Shown: positions 34,855 to 47,144, numbered from the stretch's first letter. The stretch is 64,000 nucleotides of DNA from Hortaea werneckii (GCA_037044905.1 JBAOKB010000164.1:1-64000), one strand, 5' to 3'. The notes: generated by a model not told the origin, from the letters alone. Made by a program: numbers and translations.

Positions 34855-35540
34855 ATGTCAGAGATGTCTCAGAAATCGGGTTGGCTGTTCTACGCCATAG
34901 CATCAGGTGGTTGTGCTGCGCTAAATGGCGTCTTTGCTAAGCTCACCACCACGCAACTCACAACTACATGGGCAACACATGTCTCACGCGTCTTTGGCCT
35001 AGAAGAGCCTAGCCACATAACGGATATGCTAGTCAGAGGCGTAAGAAAACGATACCAATTGGCATCTTTGTCCTCAATGTTTGCTGACATGCGCACTAGC
35101 TCTTCTTTCTATTGAATCTCGCATTTAACGCTGTCATGTGGGGTCTCTTCACGCGCGCTCTCACTCTCGCCACCAGTACAGTACGTGTCAGTGTTATCAA
35201 CACAAGCGCAAACTTCATGGTGACCGCTATACTGGGAGCGATGGTCTTCAAGGAGGCTTTGCCAGGTGGGCTCTTCGCGCTCCACATTGTCATGCTGCTA
35301 GCTGACATGCTGATCATTGCAGGGACGTGGTGGCTAGGTGCGAGCTTTCTAGTCGCCGGGTCTGTCATCATCGGTCGACGAGACGAAGCTCAAAAAGAAT
35401 CCACGTCTAGCGTACCCAGTGCAGAGCGAGATCGTCCTCACGACGTTCCACTAACTGCTAGCGGAGTCAAGACAAGCGCAACCGATTCCAATGGAGCGAA
35501 GAAGAGGACAAATATTGCTGAGCGTCAGAGCAGCCGATGA
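34855..35540 (+). CDS. TMEM42/EamA-like small multi-pass membrane protein
   Basis: Spliced as 34855..35040, 35100..35540 (59-nt GT-AG intron), 208 residues; an in-frame ATG at 34825 would add ten. The N-terminal helix (GWLFYAIASGGCAALNGVFAKL) is typical of TMEM42/EamA-type proteins of the drug/metabolite transporter superfamily. Further helices are LLNLAFNAVMWGLF, VSVINTSANFMVTAILGAMV and the GLFALHIVMLLADMLIIAG pair; the C-terminal 60 residues are hydrophilic. Substrate unknown. The retroelement right edge is 84 bp upstream of this ATG, so the native upstream promoter is now 14 kb away. The gene itself is intact and shows no RIP leakage. Confidence 0.75.
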
Positions 35541-36376
35541 TTATTCAGCACCAGATGACTCCAATTCGTCATGACCTCGAATCTGATATAAAAGTCGGAC
35601 TAGAAGCAAGCTGAGCAGGATCCTTCGCAAAGTCACGTGCACCATTCTGCATCCGGAAACGCCTACATTCCGACGGAGGCCCGTCTATCGAAACACTGAC
35701 TTAACTTCTTGTTATTCAGGTCAAATGCCGCTTCTTCGAAGCGTGATCACTGGCATTCTCATCTCGATAATAAGCCTGCTGCAGCATGATCACTCTCCAT
35801 GTCGCCACTTGTTTGCGTCCCAGAAGATTGGCGAACACGCATGCCGGCTACCGTCGGCAGTATATTGCAAGTCAACTCACAATATACCCTTCGCCTGGCT
35901 TCTCCTCACCACACTGTCACGTCACGAACCAGAGGAAATGTCTCGTTGACCTCAATTCAATCGCCTCACCTTAGTACATGGACCTTGCCTTCTGAGCTGG
36001 CTGATTCGAGCCCGACTTGGACGCAGTTCTTTGTTCCTTAGGAAATTCGCATTCGGATTCTACAATGAAGTTGTTCTTGGCTTGAGGAAATTCTGGAATG
36101 ATCCTTTCTCCCGCAGCCAGAGCTACCTTTGTCTCTTGTCACGCGGGATGGTTTGCAATTGGTCCTGGATGTTCGACCCAGTAATGGATAAAGACTTATA
36201 CAACGCTTTCCCGTTGCAGGGACTTGGCGCTGCACTTTTCACAATTCGCTCCCTGCTCCGATCTTGAGATCGCCCACGCTCGTTAGATTTTCTGCGACTG
36301 CTCAAACTTAATCTTCTTTCTATCGGAACTCCGCCTACGCATATACTTTGAGGCGGTACACACTTATACTTAAATC
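35541..36376. other. Intergenic, promoter side of the GH43 gene
   Basis: 836 bp. Short frames only. No domain, repeat or clear splice structure; the last 100 bp presumably hold the GH43 promoter (a CATATACTT stretch occurs about 40 bp before the ATG). Confidence 0.4.
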
Positions 36377-37442
36377 ATGCATTTACCACTGTTGGCGGCC
36401 TTTGCGGCAGCAATGGCAGCTGTGGGTTGCTTTGCCCAAGCTCACCCTACTAATGTCACCCTCGACAAGAGGGGAAACATCAATCCGATCATGGGCGGTC
36501 AGAACTTTCCAGACCCAGCAGTTATCAGAGTGCACGATGGGTGGCACGCTTTTGCGACCAACGCAAAGATTAACGGCAAGCTCATCCACGTTCAAATAGC
36601 GTACAGCCCGGACTGGAAAAAGTGGACGTACAGGAAGGGCAAAGATGCTCTGCCCAAGCTTCCGTCCTGGGCTGACACGAAGAACCCGCGCGTCTGGGCG
36701 CCCGATGTCACACAGCTCAACGATGGTAGCTTCATCATGTACTACTCCGTTGCTTGGAAAGCCCACCCCGCCATCCATTGCGTTAGCTGGGCGACATCCA
36801 AGAAGGTCGAAGGCCCTTATAATGATCCAACTACTGCTCCGTGGATCTGCCCACTCGCCAAGGGCGGCGCCATTGATGCAGCGGGCTACCGAAACGCAGA
36901 TGGTACTCGATGGGTCGTATACAAGGTTGATGGTAATGCCGTCGGACACGGCGGCGTATGCGGCAACACTGTAAAGCCAATCGTGCCGACTCCAATCATG
37001 CTGCAGCAGGTGCAACAAGACGGTCACACCAAGATTGGAAACCCCATCCAGCTCATTACCAACGGGCCAGCTGATGGCCCTGTCGTGGAAGCCCCTATGC
37101 TCACCAAACTTGGTGACAAATATGTCCTCTTCTTCTCTTCGAACTGTTTCGCAACTCCGAAGTACGACATCGCTTACGCGACATCGAAGAATATCAAGGG
37201 GCCATATAAGAAGTTTGGCCCTCTCTACGTGACTGGCAATCTGGGCATGAGGGCTCCAGGTGGTCTTGGTATTGCAGTGAACGGCGATCACGCCATCTGG
37301 CATGCGTAAGTCATCTCCCTACCCTTGTATTGTCTAGAAACAAGCTAATTCAATGTATAGGGACTACGGTAAAGGCCGCGCTTCGTTCACGGGCATCCTC
37401 TCGCAGAATGGCAATCTTGTCACAGCAAGGAACTTGTCTTAG
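36377..37442 (+). CDS. Secreted glycoside hydrolase family 43 (arabinofuranosidase/xylosidase/arabinanase type)
   Basis: Spliced as 36377..37305, 37361..37442 (55-nt GT-AG intron), 336 residues. A signal peptide covers about residues 1-20 (MHLPLLAAFAAAMAAVGCFA). The five-bladed propeller family GH43 is recognised by the catalytic base Asp46 in NFPDPAVIR, WAPDV at Asp110, the probable pKa-modulating Asp167 (AIDAAGYRN) and the acid Glu238 in VVEAPML. Such enzymes trim arabinose or xylose from plant hemicellulose or pectin; the exact activity cannot be read from sequence. The gene converges with the P450 gene at 212 bp. It lies in the accessory stretch beside the RIP island. Confidence 0.87.
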
Positions 37443-37654
37443 GTGACCTTCCGACTGTGGCAAGGAAGCAGACACGGTCTTCTTCGAGCGGGGACACCTT
37501 ATCGTTTAATCCTTCTGTTCTCATCTCATTTTCGGCTATTAAAACCGCCTTTGACAAAGTTTTTATGATACCCCAACACAGCAAATCAAGAGTTCGTTCT
37601 CAGATTATTTATCTTACTTCAATTTCGTTTTCTCTCCAATATTTTCTCGATATT

Positions 37655-39265
37655 TCAGAAATGTCGCCTTGAGAGTCTCACATTTACCCCATGTTGCATC
37701 ACGAACCACCAGCAGTTCATTGTCCATTCTTTCTCCGGCTCACTGAGTTCCAGATTATAATGTATGAAAAGCGTTGGGATCAGTTTTGACCTAAGGGACT
37801 TGTCAGCGGATTCTGAGTCAGTTGCCAAAGTGAACTCACATCTCCATCCAAGATATATTTCGACCTAAACACATCCTTGCTCCGCTGCCAAAGGCAAAGA
37901 AGAAGCGATGCATATCACCATTGTCCTCTTTCATCCAGCGCTCGGGTACGAAGCTCTCCACGTCATTGCCATAGACTTCCTCGTTCCGATGAATGACCCA
38001 AGGATTAGCGCCAACGACTGTACCCGCTGGGATGTATGTTTCAGCAATCGTAGCACCTCCTTGAGGGGTGCTGCGTGGGAGACTCATGCCGACCGCTGGA
38101 TGCAGACGCAAAGCCTCATACATTACAGCTTGCAGATATGGCATCTTTTCAGCTTCGGCGAGTTTTACTGGATCGCTAAGCTGGCCTTTGGAGCGCATGG
38201 AGTCGATCTCCTCAACCAATCGTTGCTTGCATTGCGGGTTCTTGAGTAGGTAGTAAATTATGGCCCGAGTAGAGATGGCAGTTGTGTCGCTTCCAGCGAA
38301 GATGTTTGACGTGGCCATACTTGCAACATTGTCCTCGTTCATTTCGATCGGTTTCTCCTTCTGCGTCGCTTTCAGCTTAGCTAGAATGTCCTGGTGGTCA
38401 CTACCACGATCTTGCCTAGCGGCAATCTCCTTGACAGCAAAGGTGCGCAGAGAGCCGTGTCTTGCAGTAATACCTAGGTGGTTCCCAATATAGGGCATCA
38501 AAGCGTCGTGAATCCAGTAAAGCCACGGTAATTGGCCGATCCAAGCAGCTGATTTGAGAGCACCTTCAATCTGCTGGAATGACCCATCGTCTGCAGCTGC
38601 ATCCATGAAGCCAAAGCGCTTGGAGAAGGTAATCTCACCAATGACATCTTTGCACACTTGTTAGCGAGCAGTCAAGCATATAAAAGTCGTTTCAGCGTAC
38701 CAAAAGCGAACAGCTGAACCCAGTTACCCATATCAACGACTTGATTCTGGCGCTCGCTCATATGGCCTAGGAATACCTTGACGGCATCGTCTACATACTG
38801 CTCGTATTCTTTGAGGGCGTCCATAGAATATGCCCTGCTCACCAGTCTCCTTTGTTCACCATGAATTCTCACATCACGTTCGGCAAACAGATCGAATTTC
38901 CTATGGCCCTGCCATACCGAGTACCATTGAGACTTCCTAAATCTCGTGCCAGCACCGTATATGGTCTTAATGGCGGCCAGGTCTGCGACGCTCACTTCAT
39001 TGGGGCCAGTTCTCACCAAAGCGCCGTGCTTCTTGTGCAGAGCTATCATGGTGACGCTCATGTCGCCAGCCCAGGAATGCTTGGTGATCCATAAGCGGGA
39101 GATGGAGGCCCAGAACGGACCAGGTACAGAAGCCAATGGATGGAAGAAACGTTGATAGACAACATAGCTAACAGTCAGGAGGCAGAGACCAGCGAGGAGA
39201 AGAAGGGATATGTGGGACAGATCAGACCAGACGAAGGGTAGTGCGGTCTCCATTTTCGAAGACAT
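37655..39265 (-). CDS. Cytochrome P450 monooxygenase (pisatin-demethylase-like group)
   Basis: Spliced as complement(37655..37790, 37840..38647, 38701..39265), 502 residues; introns of 53 and 49 nt. An N-terminal membrane anchor (about residues 15-38) and a proline-rich hinge (HPLASVPGPFWA) come first, then the I-helix FAGSDTTAIS, the ExxR motif EALR (about 363), the PERW region and the heme loop FGSGARMCLGRN with the axial cysteine near 446. The wording DVIGEITFSKRFGFM after the first junction is common in fungal P450s related to pisatin demethylase (known type; substrate not inferable). It is divergent from the flavoprotein monooxygenase across 754 bp, suggesting linked oxidation steps (inference). 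Confidence 0.9.
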
Positions 39266-40019
39266 AGTCGACCTTCGAATGCAAGGTTCAAGGTTGGTGA
39301 GGTGTGATGCAAGGTTCAAGGGGCTTCCAGGTTCCGTTGCACCAGCTCTGTGAGATGATGGATTCCACGTGACCTCATGCGAGAGGGATGCCGACCTGGA
39401 GGCAGAACATGGTACTGTAGGTACATGTACCGGGATACACGTGTAGAGCAGACAGCCCGCCCACCTCCACTCACCTCCGGCATCTGCAGCGACGCGATCG
39501 GCAGCAGTCAAAGGAGTAACGGAATCTATGTAGTACTTCGCAGTAGAGGCCGAGATTCGGTCCAATCAACACTTCCCGATGCCAACTGCCATGGATTTTG
39601 GTCACGTGCTGGACCTTCTAGCGCGCTTTCACCAGCTGCCGAACTGGATTCCGATGTGCTTGCGGAGGATGGCAGCGGGGTTCCCGCATTCGCCGCATCA
39701 TGAGAAACGTCGGTGCAGATGACATAGCGGCTAAGATGGACGCGCTACTCAGATCCCGTGTCGCTATCCGTGTAGAAGTGAGGCGCAAAGACAGCCACCA
39801 GGTAGGAGGGACTGCAAGCTTAAAGGTAGGTCCGTCAAGCGACTTGCATCTGGTCATCTCGTAACGGACTGGCTCTTTTCGAGGCTTGGCAGTGTCCTTC
39901 AGATCTATTCCCCCTATCTCGTATACGCACAGGCGCGGCGTGAAGAGATCTTTGCATAACCAGAAGCTCATCGGAGACACGGTCTACTCAGGTTCTTGCC
40001 ACTGCGACAGAATAACAAC
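39266..40019. promoter_or_regulatory. Divergent region between P450 and flavoprotein monooxygenase
   Basis: 754 bp between two start codons, likely both promoters. Short frames cross it but none is convincing. No direct or inverted repeat stands out by eye. Confidence 0.4.
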
Positions 40020-41937
40020 ATGTCTATCGAAAGATACGACATAGTCATTGTGGGCGCTGGCCCTGTTGGCCTTTTGCTGTCAACATGCCTAGCACGATGG
40101 GGTTACAAGATCAAGCACATTGACATGCGCTCGGTACCCACTGTGACTGGACGAGCAGATGGAATTCAGCCACGATCACTCGACTTATTGCGCAACATGG
40201 GCTTGAAGCGAGCTATCATGGCAAACGAGCCGGCGAAGGTGTACGAAGTCGCTTTCTGGGATCCTCAAGACGGTGGCAAAGGCATCCACAGGACCGGCAC
40301 ATGGGCATCATGCCCCGAGTTTATCGATGCACGTTATCCCTTCACAACTCTCCTGCACCAAGGTCTGATCGAAAGAGTATTCATCGATGACCTGGCCAAG
40401 CACAATGTCAAGGTGCAGCGACCCTGGAAGATCACTGGTTTCAACACGGATGGCGTGGACAAGCACTACCCGGTAGAAGTCAGCCTTTCGCACGTGGAAG
40501 GAGAAGAGCACGAGACGATTCGCTCCAAGTATCTCTTCAGTGGCGAGGGTGCACGAAGCTTTGTCCGCGAGCAGCTAGGCGTAAAGATCACGCACAAAGA
40601 TCCCATCCAACACGTCTGGGGTGTCATGGACGGCGTTGTTCGAACAGATTTCCCGGACATCAAGTTGAAATGCACTATCCACTCAGATGCAGGCTCCATC
40701 ATGGTCATTCCTCGTGAGGCCAACATGGTTCGCTTGTACATCCAGATTGCATCCTCAACGGACCCCGACTGGAACCCGAGGAAGTTCGCTACCACGGAAG
40801 ACGTACAAAAGGCAGCGAAGAAGATTATGAAGCCGTACTGGATTGAATGGGACAGAGTCGAGTGGTACTCTGTCTATCCTATTGGTCAGGGCATTGCAGA
40901 CAAGTACACCTTAGACGAGAGAGTATTCATGGGCGGTGACTGCTGCCACACGCATTCTCCGAAAGCTGGTCAAGGCATGAACACTGCTTTCTTAGACGCA
41001 CAGAACCTGGCTTGGAAGATCCATCATGTCGAATCCGGATTCGCAGACCGTTCTATCCTCAAATCGTACGAATCCGAGCGAAAGCTCATTGCGGAGAACC
41101 TTCTCAATTTCGACGCGGCTTACGCAAAGCTGTTTTCTCAGCGCAAACCATCCGCTGGCGAAGTCACCTCTGCAAGCAAATCAGACAGCAGCGACCAGCC
41201 CGAGGAGAAGAACGAATTTATCGAAATGTTCAAATCCAACTGCGAGTTCACATCTGGATATGGCGTCCTGTATAACGAGAACATCTTCAACTGGTCGGAA
41301 TCACACCCCGCCCAAAGCCCTCTCTTCCTTTCTGACAAAAAGGGTGAGACCACCCAGAAAACGGGCAGAATTCTGACGCCGTCCACCGTCACCCGGGTCT
41401 CGGATGCCAACGTGGTGCACCTGGAGCAGGAGATCCACTCAATGGCTCCTACCGCATCTACATCTTTGCAGGCAAATACGGCAAGACAAGACAAGCAATC
41501 ACGGATTTCGCGGCAAACGTAAACAGGAAGGACTCTTTCTACACCGCATACTCCCGTAGGGACATTGACTCTGTCAGCTACCACGAGCGCCACAACCCGC
41601 ACAGCCAATTCTTCACCTTGCGACCATCTTCAATGCTCACCGACCTGAGATCGAAATCAAGTCAATGCTCCCTCAGGTCCTTGTACGCTACTACGACCAC
41701 GTGTACACGGACGATGTCTTTGACAAGCGCGCGCCGAAGGCCGAGGCTGCAGCACACGCCAAGATGGGACTCTCACAGCAGGATGGTGGCGTGGTCGTGG
41801 TGCGACCTGATGGATACGTCGGCTGCGTTGTGAAGTTGGTGGAGGGCTCAGGCACTGTTGACGCTTTGAACGAGTACTTTGCGTCTTTCTGCACCAAGGC
41901 CGTAGGCCGTGGATCTACCCACCAAGCTCGTCTGTAA
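40020..41937 (+). CDS. FAD-dependent phenol 2-monooxygenase-type enzyme, two single-base frameshifts
   Basis: Start ATG 40020 (MSIERYDIVIVGAGPVG, the Rossmann GxGxxG). The FAD/NADP groove follows (GEGARSFVRE; GGDCCHTHSPKAGQGMN), then a C-terminal thioredoxin-like domain as in phenol hydroxylase, giving about 639 residues. The frame breaks twice. At about 41440 one base is missing (TCAATGG where TCAAATGG keeps the frame), and at about 41620 one more (TTGCGACC for TTGGCGACC). After both, the text continues (NGSYRIYIFAGKYG; ATIFNAHRPEIEIKSM) to the stop at 41937. Either the gene is dead or these are homopolymer errors; conserved text across both breaks favours error or very recent loss. Ring-hydroxylation of a phenolic is inferred. 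Confidence 0.82.
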
Positions 41938-42420
41938 TTTAGTAGTGCTAGCATACCCGATCTGAGCGTTCTGTATTCCTTGTATTGTATTTTTATGTGT
42001 TGCTTTCCGCATGTCTCTCCGAAAGGACAACGGTCTGTCACGTAGAACCAAGACAAGCATTGTGCAATGTTAAAACGTATCTGAAGATTGTCTCCTGAAA
42101 TGCAGTGGCTTTGCATAATCGTACTATATTAAAAGTCTGGGTCGAGAATCCATGAAGTTTGCAATGCACTGTGGAAGACCTCCTGTGCTATAGAACTCGT
42201 TGCACTGAGTAACCAGGCCCTGGCGGTTGCGGGATGCAAAGGGAAGCGGGCGGTCGCCGATTGGGCTAACCAGCGCCGGACTGAGCTCCGCTGCGGCTTG
42301 ACAACGCCACTGCTCCAGATAACCTACGCTAAGCCATGCTTGCCATCGTATACATACAGTAGGGGGACACGCGCCTGGAAATATTGATATAGCTCGGCGA
42401 AAACCAACAGAAAAAGCAGT
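41938..42420. other. Intergenic region
   Basis: 483 bp between the flavoprotein stop and the TBC gene start. No feature recognised. Confidence 0.45.
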
Positions 42421-44459
42421 ATGGGAGAATTGAGCAAAAAGTCAAATGCTCAAGCACTGTCGGCCTCCGATGATACGAGTTCCTTGACAAGTTTTCCGGA
42501 CCCTTCCACTGGCTCAGTGCCAGAACGGCCATCAAGTGCCGGTCTTAATGGTTTACTGGATCGTTCAGGGCCAACTATCTTTGACCAACAGCCTTCGGAG
42601 ACGACTACAGATGCCCACACGCTTTCCTCGGCACCTTCCCATGTGCTTCAAAGCGTGATAGACCACCAAGGTGCTGTGTTTCTGGTGAGGCGGCTATCGA
42701 CTCTGCTGGCAGAGCGAGACGCACATATTACAGCCTTGACACGCCTCGCTGAAGAATACAAAATCCCGCAAGAGAGCATTGCGGCTACGACATCTCGTGT
42801 AAAGCAAGCAGAGCAGACAAGGCTTGCTCTGATTACCGCGGCTGATGAAGAACATGTCGCACAAATGCCTTCGGCGAGTGGCGTAAGTGGTGACCAAATC
42901 CTCGCGACCTGATGGATCAAGCGAATGCTGACAGGTATTAGCAGGAGGAGGATGCCACTCGATTGCCTGCAGATGCAGTAGAGACAAGTGGCGGTACAGT
43001 CAAAGGCATCACACGATTATTTGGAGGTGGCAACGTTCGGCGTAGAGAAGGGTCGAGAGTGTGAGTCTATTATTCATTTCATATATTGAGCTTCCTTCAA
43101 TTGACTCTCTGGCAATAGTTCTCCAGGCTCTTCGAGATCCACATCACGGTATGTTTCTCCATCATGGCCGCACAACCTCGTGTACACCGGAAGAGGGACT
43201 TTGGGTCAGACTCGAGACTAACATCGAAATTTAGTGCGCCGCCCGCAAGCAGACAGGACAGGCCCCAATCGATCGATACAACGAGTATCAAGTCCACTGA
43301 CAGTGGCGGCTGGGCCGCTGCTCTGTTCAGTAGCTCCAACAAACGCCATGACTCCCGTACTACGAAAGAACCCGTGGAGCTCGCCACACAGCATGACAAA
43401 GATCAACTGCCACCAACCCTATCCAAGCGACCTGCTGACCCGCAAGATGCAGCGTGGAACAAGTTCCTGATGAGGCTCACCGTCTCTCGGTCGCAAAGTG
43501 GCAACAGTGATCAGGCCAACGGGATCGGCTTGGTTGGAGCATCACACTTTGGTCAGGAGGGCAAGCTCGGAGAGCAAAAAATGAAGACTCTCACCCAACT
43601 AGTCATTGGCGGCATACCAATGACTTTACGTCACAATCTCTGGATGGAGCTGTCGAACACTGAAGCTCTGATGGAGCCTGGAACGTATTCGTACTACCTC
43701 AGTTTACGGGAGGACGTTGATCAGAGTGAAATTGATGCCATAGCCAAAGACGTTCCGCGTACCTTGACCAGTGTACATCAGTATTACGCCAACCAAGGCG
43801 ACAAAAGACTGAAGGAGGTCCTGGTTGCATTCGTTAGCAAGTATGAAAGCCTTGGCTATACGCAAGGCTTGAATACTATCGCAGGCTACCTCTGCCTTGC
43901 CATACCAGAAGATGAGCATGCATTCTGGATGCTGTGCAACATGGTCGACAACTTCTTCCCGGATGATTATTTCTCGCGGGAGAACAGCTTGATTGGACCT
44001 CTCGCAGACAGTGTCGTGCTGAGGTCGTACGTCAAGGAGCTTATGCCGCAGCTGGCAAAGCGCATGGACGAGCTGGATATACCTCACGATCACACCGTGC
44101 CTCTCAGCTGGTTCTTCACTGCCTTCTCAAGCGCTTTGCCGGAGAATGTTCTTATGCGAGTGTGGGACATATGGTTATGCTTACCAGGCCAGAAGTCATT
44201 CTTGTTCCACGTCGCTCTCGCCATCCTGATGCAAAACGCTACTGGGTTAATGGAGTGTGAGGATGAAGGCGAATACTGGACATACATGGACACCCGATGC
44301 AAGCTCAACGGTGATGCAGAATGGGTCAACGACCTGATGAAGCAAGCATTCATGTTGAGAAAGAAGGTAGACGGGATTGATGAAAGAAGGACGCTGGAGA
44401 CGAAGGTGCTCAGAAAGAAGAGAGCAAGCACCGAGGCTCTGTTTTCTCCGGACGAGTGA
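42421..44459 (+). CDS. TBC-domain Rab GTPase-activating protein
   Basis: Spliced as 42421..42882, 42945..43060, 43119..43148, 43235..44459, 610 residues. Exon 3 is only 30 nt (SPGSSRSTS plus parts of two codons). Intron 1 ends in a tandem TAGCAG acceptor, so one extra glutamine may be included. The N-terminus is Ser/Thr-rich with a short coiled coil (RRLSTLLAERDAHITALTRL). The TBC domain starts near GIPMTLRHNLWMEL and has both catalytic fingers: Arg378 in IAKDVPRT and Gln413 in YTQG. It accelerates GTP hydrolysis on a Rab in vesicle traffic; the target Rab is not inferable. The open frame from 43164 begins inside intron 3 and is not the real start. Confidence 0.88.
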
Positions 44460-45902
44460 TAGCCAAGAAGAGTCTCACCGGTCCTCTGGTGGCCTCGTGT
44501 GCTTTGCGAGTCGTGGGCGGTGAATCACGAAGGCAGAGATCCAGTGATACTAGCCAAGACTTGACGAGTTGTATGCGTGGAAGAGAACGGAAATCGGAAC
44601 ATTGGATGTTGCCACCCGACGAGCAGATGGCAAGGCTTCGGGAAGCATTATATCGCGCTGCCTTTCGCGACGTCTTGAGATACCCACATGTAGCGACGAG
44701 TCTCGTATTGAGCGGTTACTGCGACACACGCGGTCTTTTGGTAGAGTCTCCACGGACTGATCGGCATCTATGCTTGGAAACCAACGTGACTTAGAGTTCT
44801 GTAAGCTCCGCGGGAAAGAACGTCATCAACCAAGCTTCCATCGAATCGATTGTACGGTATCTCCCAGTTTTGGCAGGTGGCTATCATTCAGAAGAGCATG
44901 AGACCATTTGTAGATGAGGGGCCACTACGAACGGCCGTTGCATTTCGACGCTAAGATGAGCAGCTGAACGAGAGACGTTGAAGCAGCAAGTTTAAACTTC
45001 ACTACAGTTATGCACCCCGCATGCTCCACCTGCGGCTCTCGCGGGATCGGCTTCTATCTGCTTCTTCGGTAGCCAATCTACAAGCAATACAGTACGCGGG
45101 TAACCAGAAAACAGATACATGGCTCGTCTGAAGGCAGCGTACACAACTGCTGGTCTTTCGGAGGGGCTTGTCGTGGCTCACAACAGGTATGGGCCGAGGG
45201 AATACCATTATGCTGCTTGCCACGCTCGCAGCCTCGCATTAATTGACGGCGCGAAATGACGCATCTATCGCACCAACTGCGTATGTTTGACTTTCTTCTA
45301 TATTGTATGTCACCGACCTTGCGCCATCGAATATACTAGCGTCATGTCCCTCGCATGATGGTATCCGCGGTGCCACACACACCATGCCATCAATCACCCG
45401 CCACTGGTGCCACGGTTCAGTCCCTCACCGAACTGATCTCACAGCCGCGGTTGCAGCACGGTCTGTTCGGCTCGGTGCCACGCGTTGCGAACTTCCAATA
45501 GAGCCATGACCCTGGATGAGAAGCTTTGCTGGCGTCAGATACACTCATCATGCCAGAAGGTAACCGCGGAAAGTCCTTTCCATTCTTAGCAACGTGGCAC
45601 CTTAGCCGTGATCTTGTCTTGACAGCGAAGCAGACGTCGAACCATTGCAGAAGACGGCATCGTGGATCGAAAACATAAGCTTTGCTGCTAGTCTTGCCTG
45701 CTCTATTCCGTCTTGCCGATGCCATGTATCCGCAACATGGGGTGGCGATTGAGGATGACGTCCCCCAATCCAATGGCCAACACCGTCAAACGTACTTAAG
45801 TACCAGCCGCATCTGTCGCTGGAAGAGGTGTATTGATCCATCCTTCAACACAAACCTTCGACGCTTTTTCCATAGACACGTATAATACCAAAGCATTTCA
45901 AA
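44460..45902. other. Intergenic, 1.4 kb, no gene recognised
   Basis: Several 60-118-residue frames overlap on both strands without domains or consistent splice signals. The last 150 bp should hold the PIR promoter (GTATAATACC about 15-24 bp before the ATG). Confidence 0.4.
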
Positions 45903-47007
45903 ATGGCCCATTACCTTACCCTTCTCGCCCTTGCTGCGTTCGCAGGCGCATCGCCTGTTGCACAAGGAGTGACTGAGGCCGTTGCGCCATCTGCAACTGC
46001 ACCGGCAGCATGCAGCACCGATTATGCCAGCCGCTTCGGTATTGCAGTAATGTCTGCAGCTGCAAATGCTGCTGCACCTGCTGCTACGGTCAGCCAGATT
46101 GCCGGTATGTGGATTATCGATGCTTAAGGCTTGTCCAGACTCGCTGACACGCTATGATAGATGGCCAGGTGCAGGCAGCGCAAAGCAGCGTCTGCTATGC
46201 GATGGACTCGCAAGGTCGCACAGTCTCGCAGATCGGAGGTGAGAATTTGTCTTTGAAGTGATGAGATGGAATGGTCGAGCTGAGAATTTCTTCTAGATGG
46301 CCAAATTCAGGCGCCGACGTCTACACCTGCGCCTAGCATGACAATGATGGGTGTCAGTCAAATCGGTAAGTCATCATTTGAAACTGATGAATTCTTGCAT
46401 TCAGCTGCTAAGCATCGATTCAGGCGACGGTCAAATCCAGGGTCCGGCGTGCACGCCCTCCGCGCAAGTCCAGGATGGTCAGATGGGATGCACTCGTGTG
46501 CCTGCAATCAGTCAAATTTGTAGGTCTCCTGAAATCGTCAGTCTGGCTACAAGCTAACCATTTTCCGCAGCGGACGGTCAAATCCAGGCGCCCACAGCGA
46601 CAGTGCAATCTACCACGACTAACACCGTCACCTCGACTGCGACCGCTGTCGTCAGCCAGATCGCGGACGGCCAGGTCCAGAACTCTGGCGCTTTGAGCAA
46701 CGGCCGGGTTGCCTGCCAGGACAACGGCACTCTTGCTTTGATGTTGAACAATGGCGTCGTAACCGATAATCAGGGACGTACTGGCTACATCGCATCGAAC
46801 CGCCAGTTCCAATTCGACAGTCCGCCGCAGGCAGGTGCGATTTACACTTCGGGCTTCTCGCTTTGCTCCAACGGCAGTCTGGCCCTCGGTGGCAGCACCA
46901 CCTTCTACCAGTGTCGCTCAGGTGGCTTCTACAACCTGTACGACGAGAACGTTGCGTCGTACTGTGAGCCAGTCACTCTCAACGCTGTGGACCTTCTCTC
47001 TTGCTAG
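45903..47007 (+). CDS. PIR-type cell wall protein with exon-coded repeats
   Basis: Five exons: 45903..46104, 46161..46238, 46297..46365, 46424..46519, 46571..47007; 293 residues. A signal peptide (MAHYLTLLALAAFAGASP) is followed by five PIR repeats of the form SQI-x-DGQ-I/V-Q, linked by Thr/Pro/Ala-rich spacers, and the conserved C-terminal four-cysteine domain (CQDNGTL...QFQFDSPPQAG...YQCRSGGFYNLYDENV). PIR proteins are alkali-labile esters to beta-1,3-glucan through the repeat glutamine (known). All four introns are phase 1 and fall at the same codon, right before DGQ. Introns are 51-58 nt. No Kex2 KR site is evident after the signal. Confidence 0.9.
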
Positions 47008-47144
47008 AGTGGAATGTGAAGAACATTGGTGGGGTAGCGGAGAACGTTTTCACAGTGGTGGAGTCATTCCTTCAAAGCGAAGATTCGTAACAGGTCGATG
47101 ATCGTAGCATAGCATGCACTAATAGGTAGTTATTAATGTAGTAA

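Noticed and set aside
36383..37303. 306-residue minus-strand frame opposite the GH43 gene
   Set aside because: Exact shadow of the GH43 coding sequence, which has signal peptide and catalytic residues on the plus strand.
43164..43234. ATG at 43164 as start of the TBC gene
   Set aside because: The upstream exons 42421-43148 join in frame with good splice sites and skip this stretch as intron.
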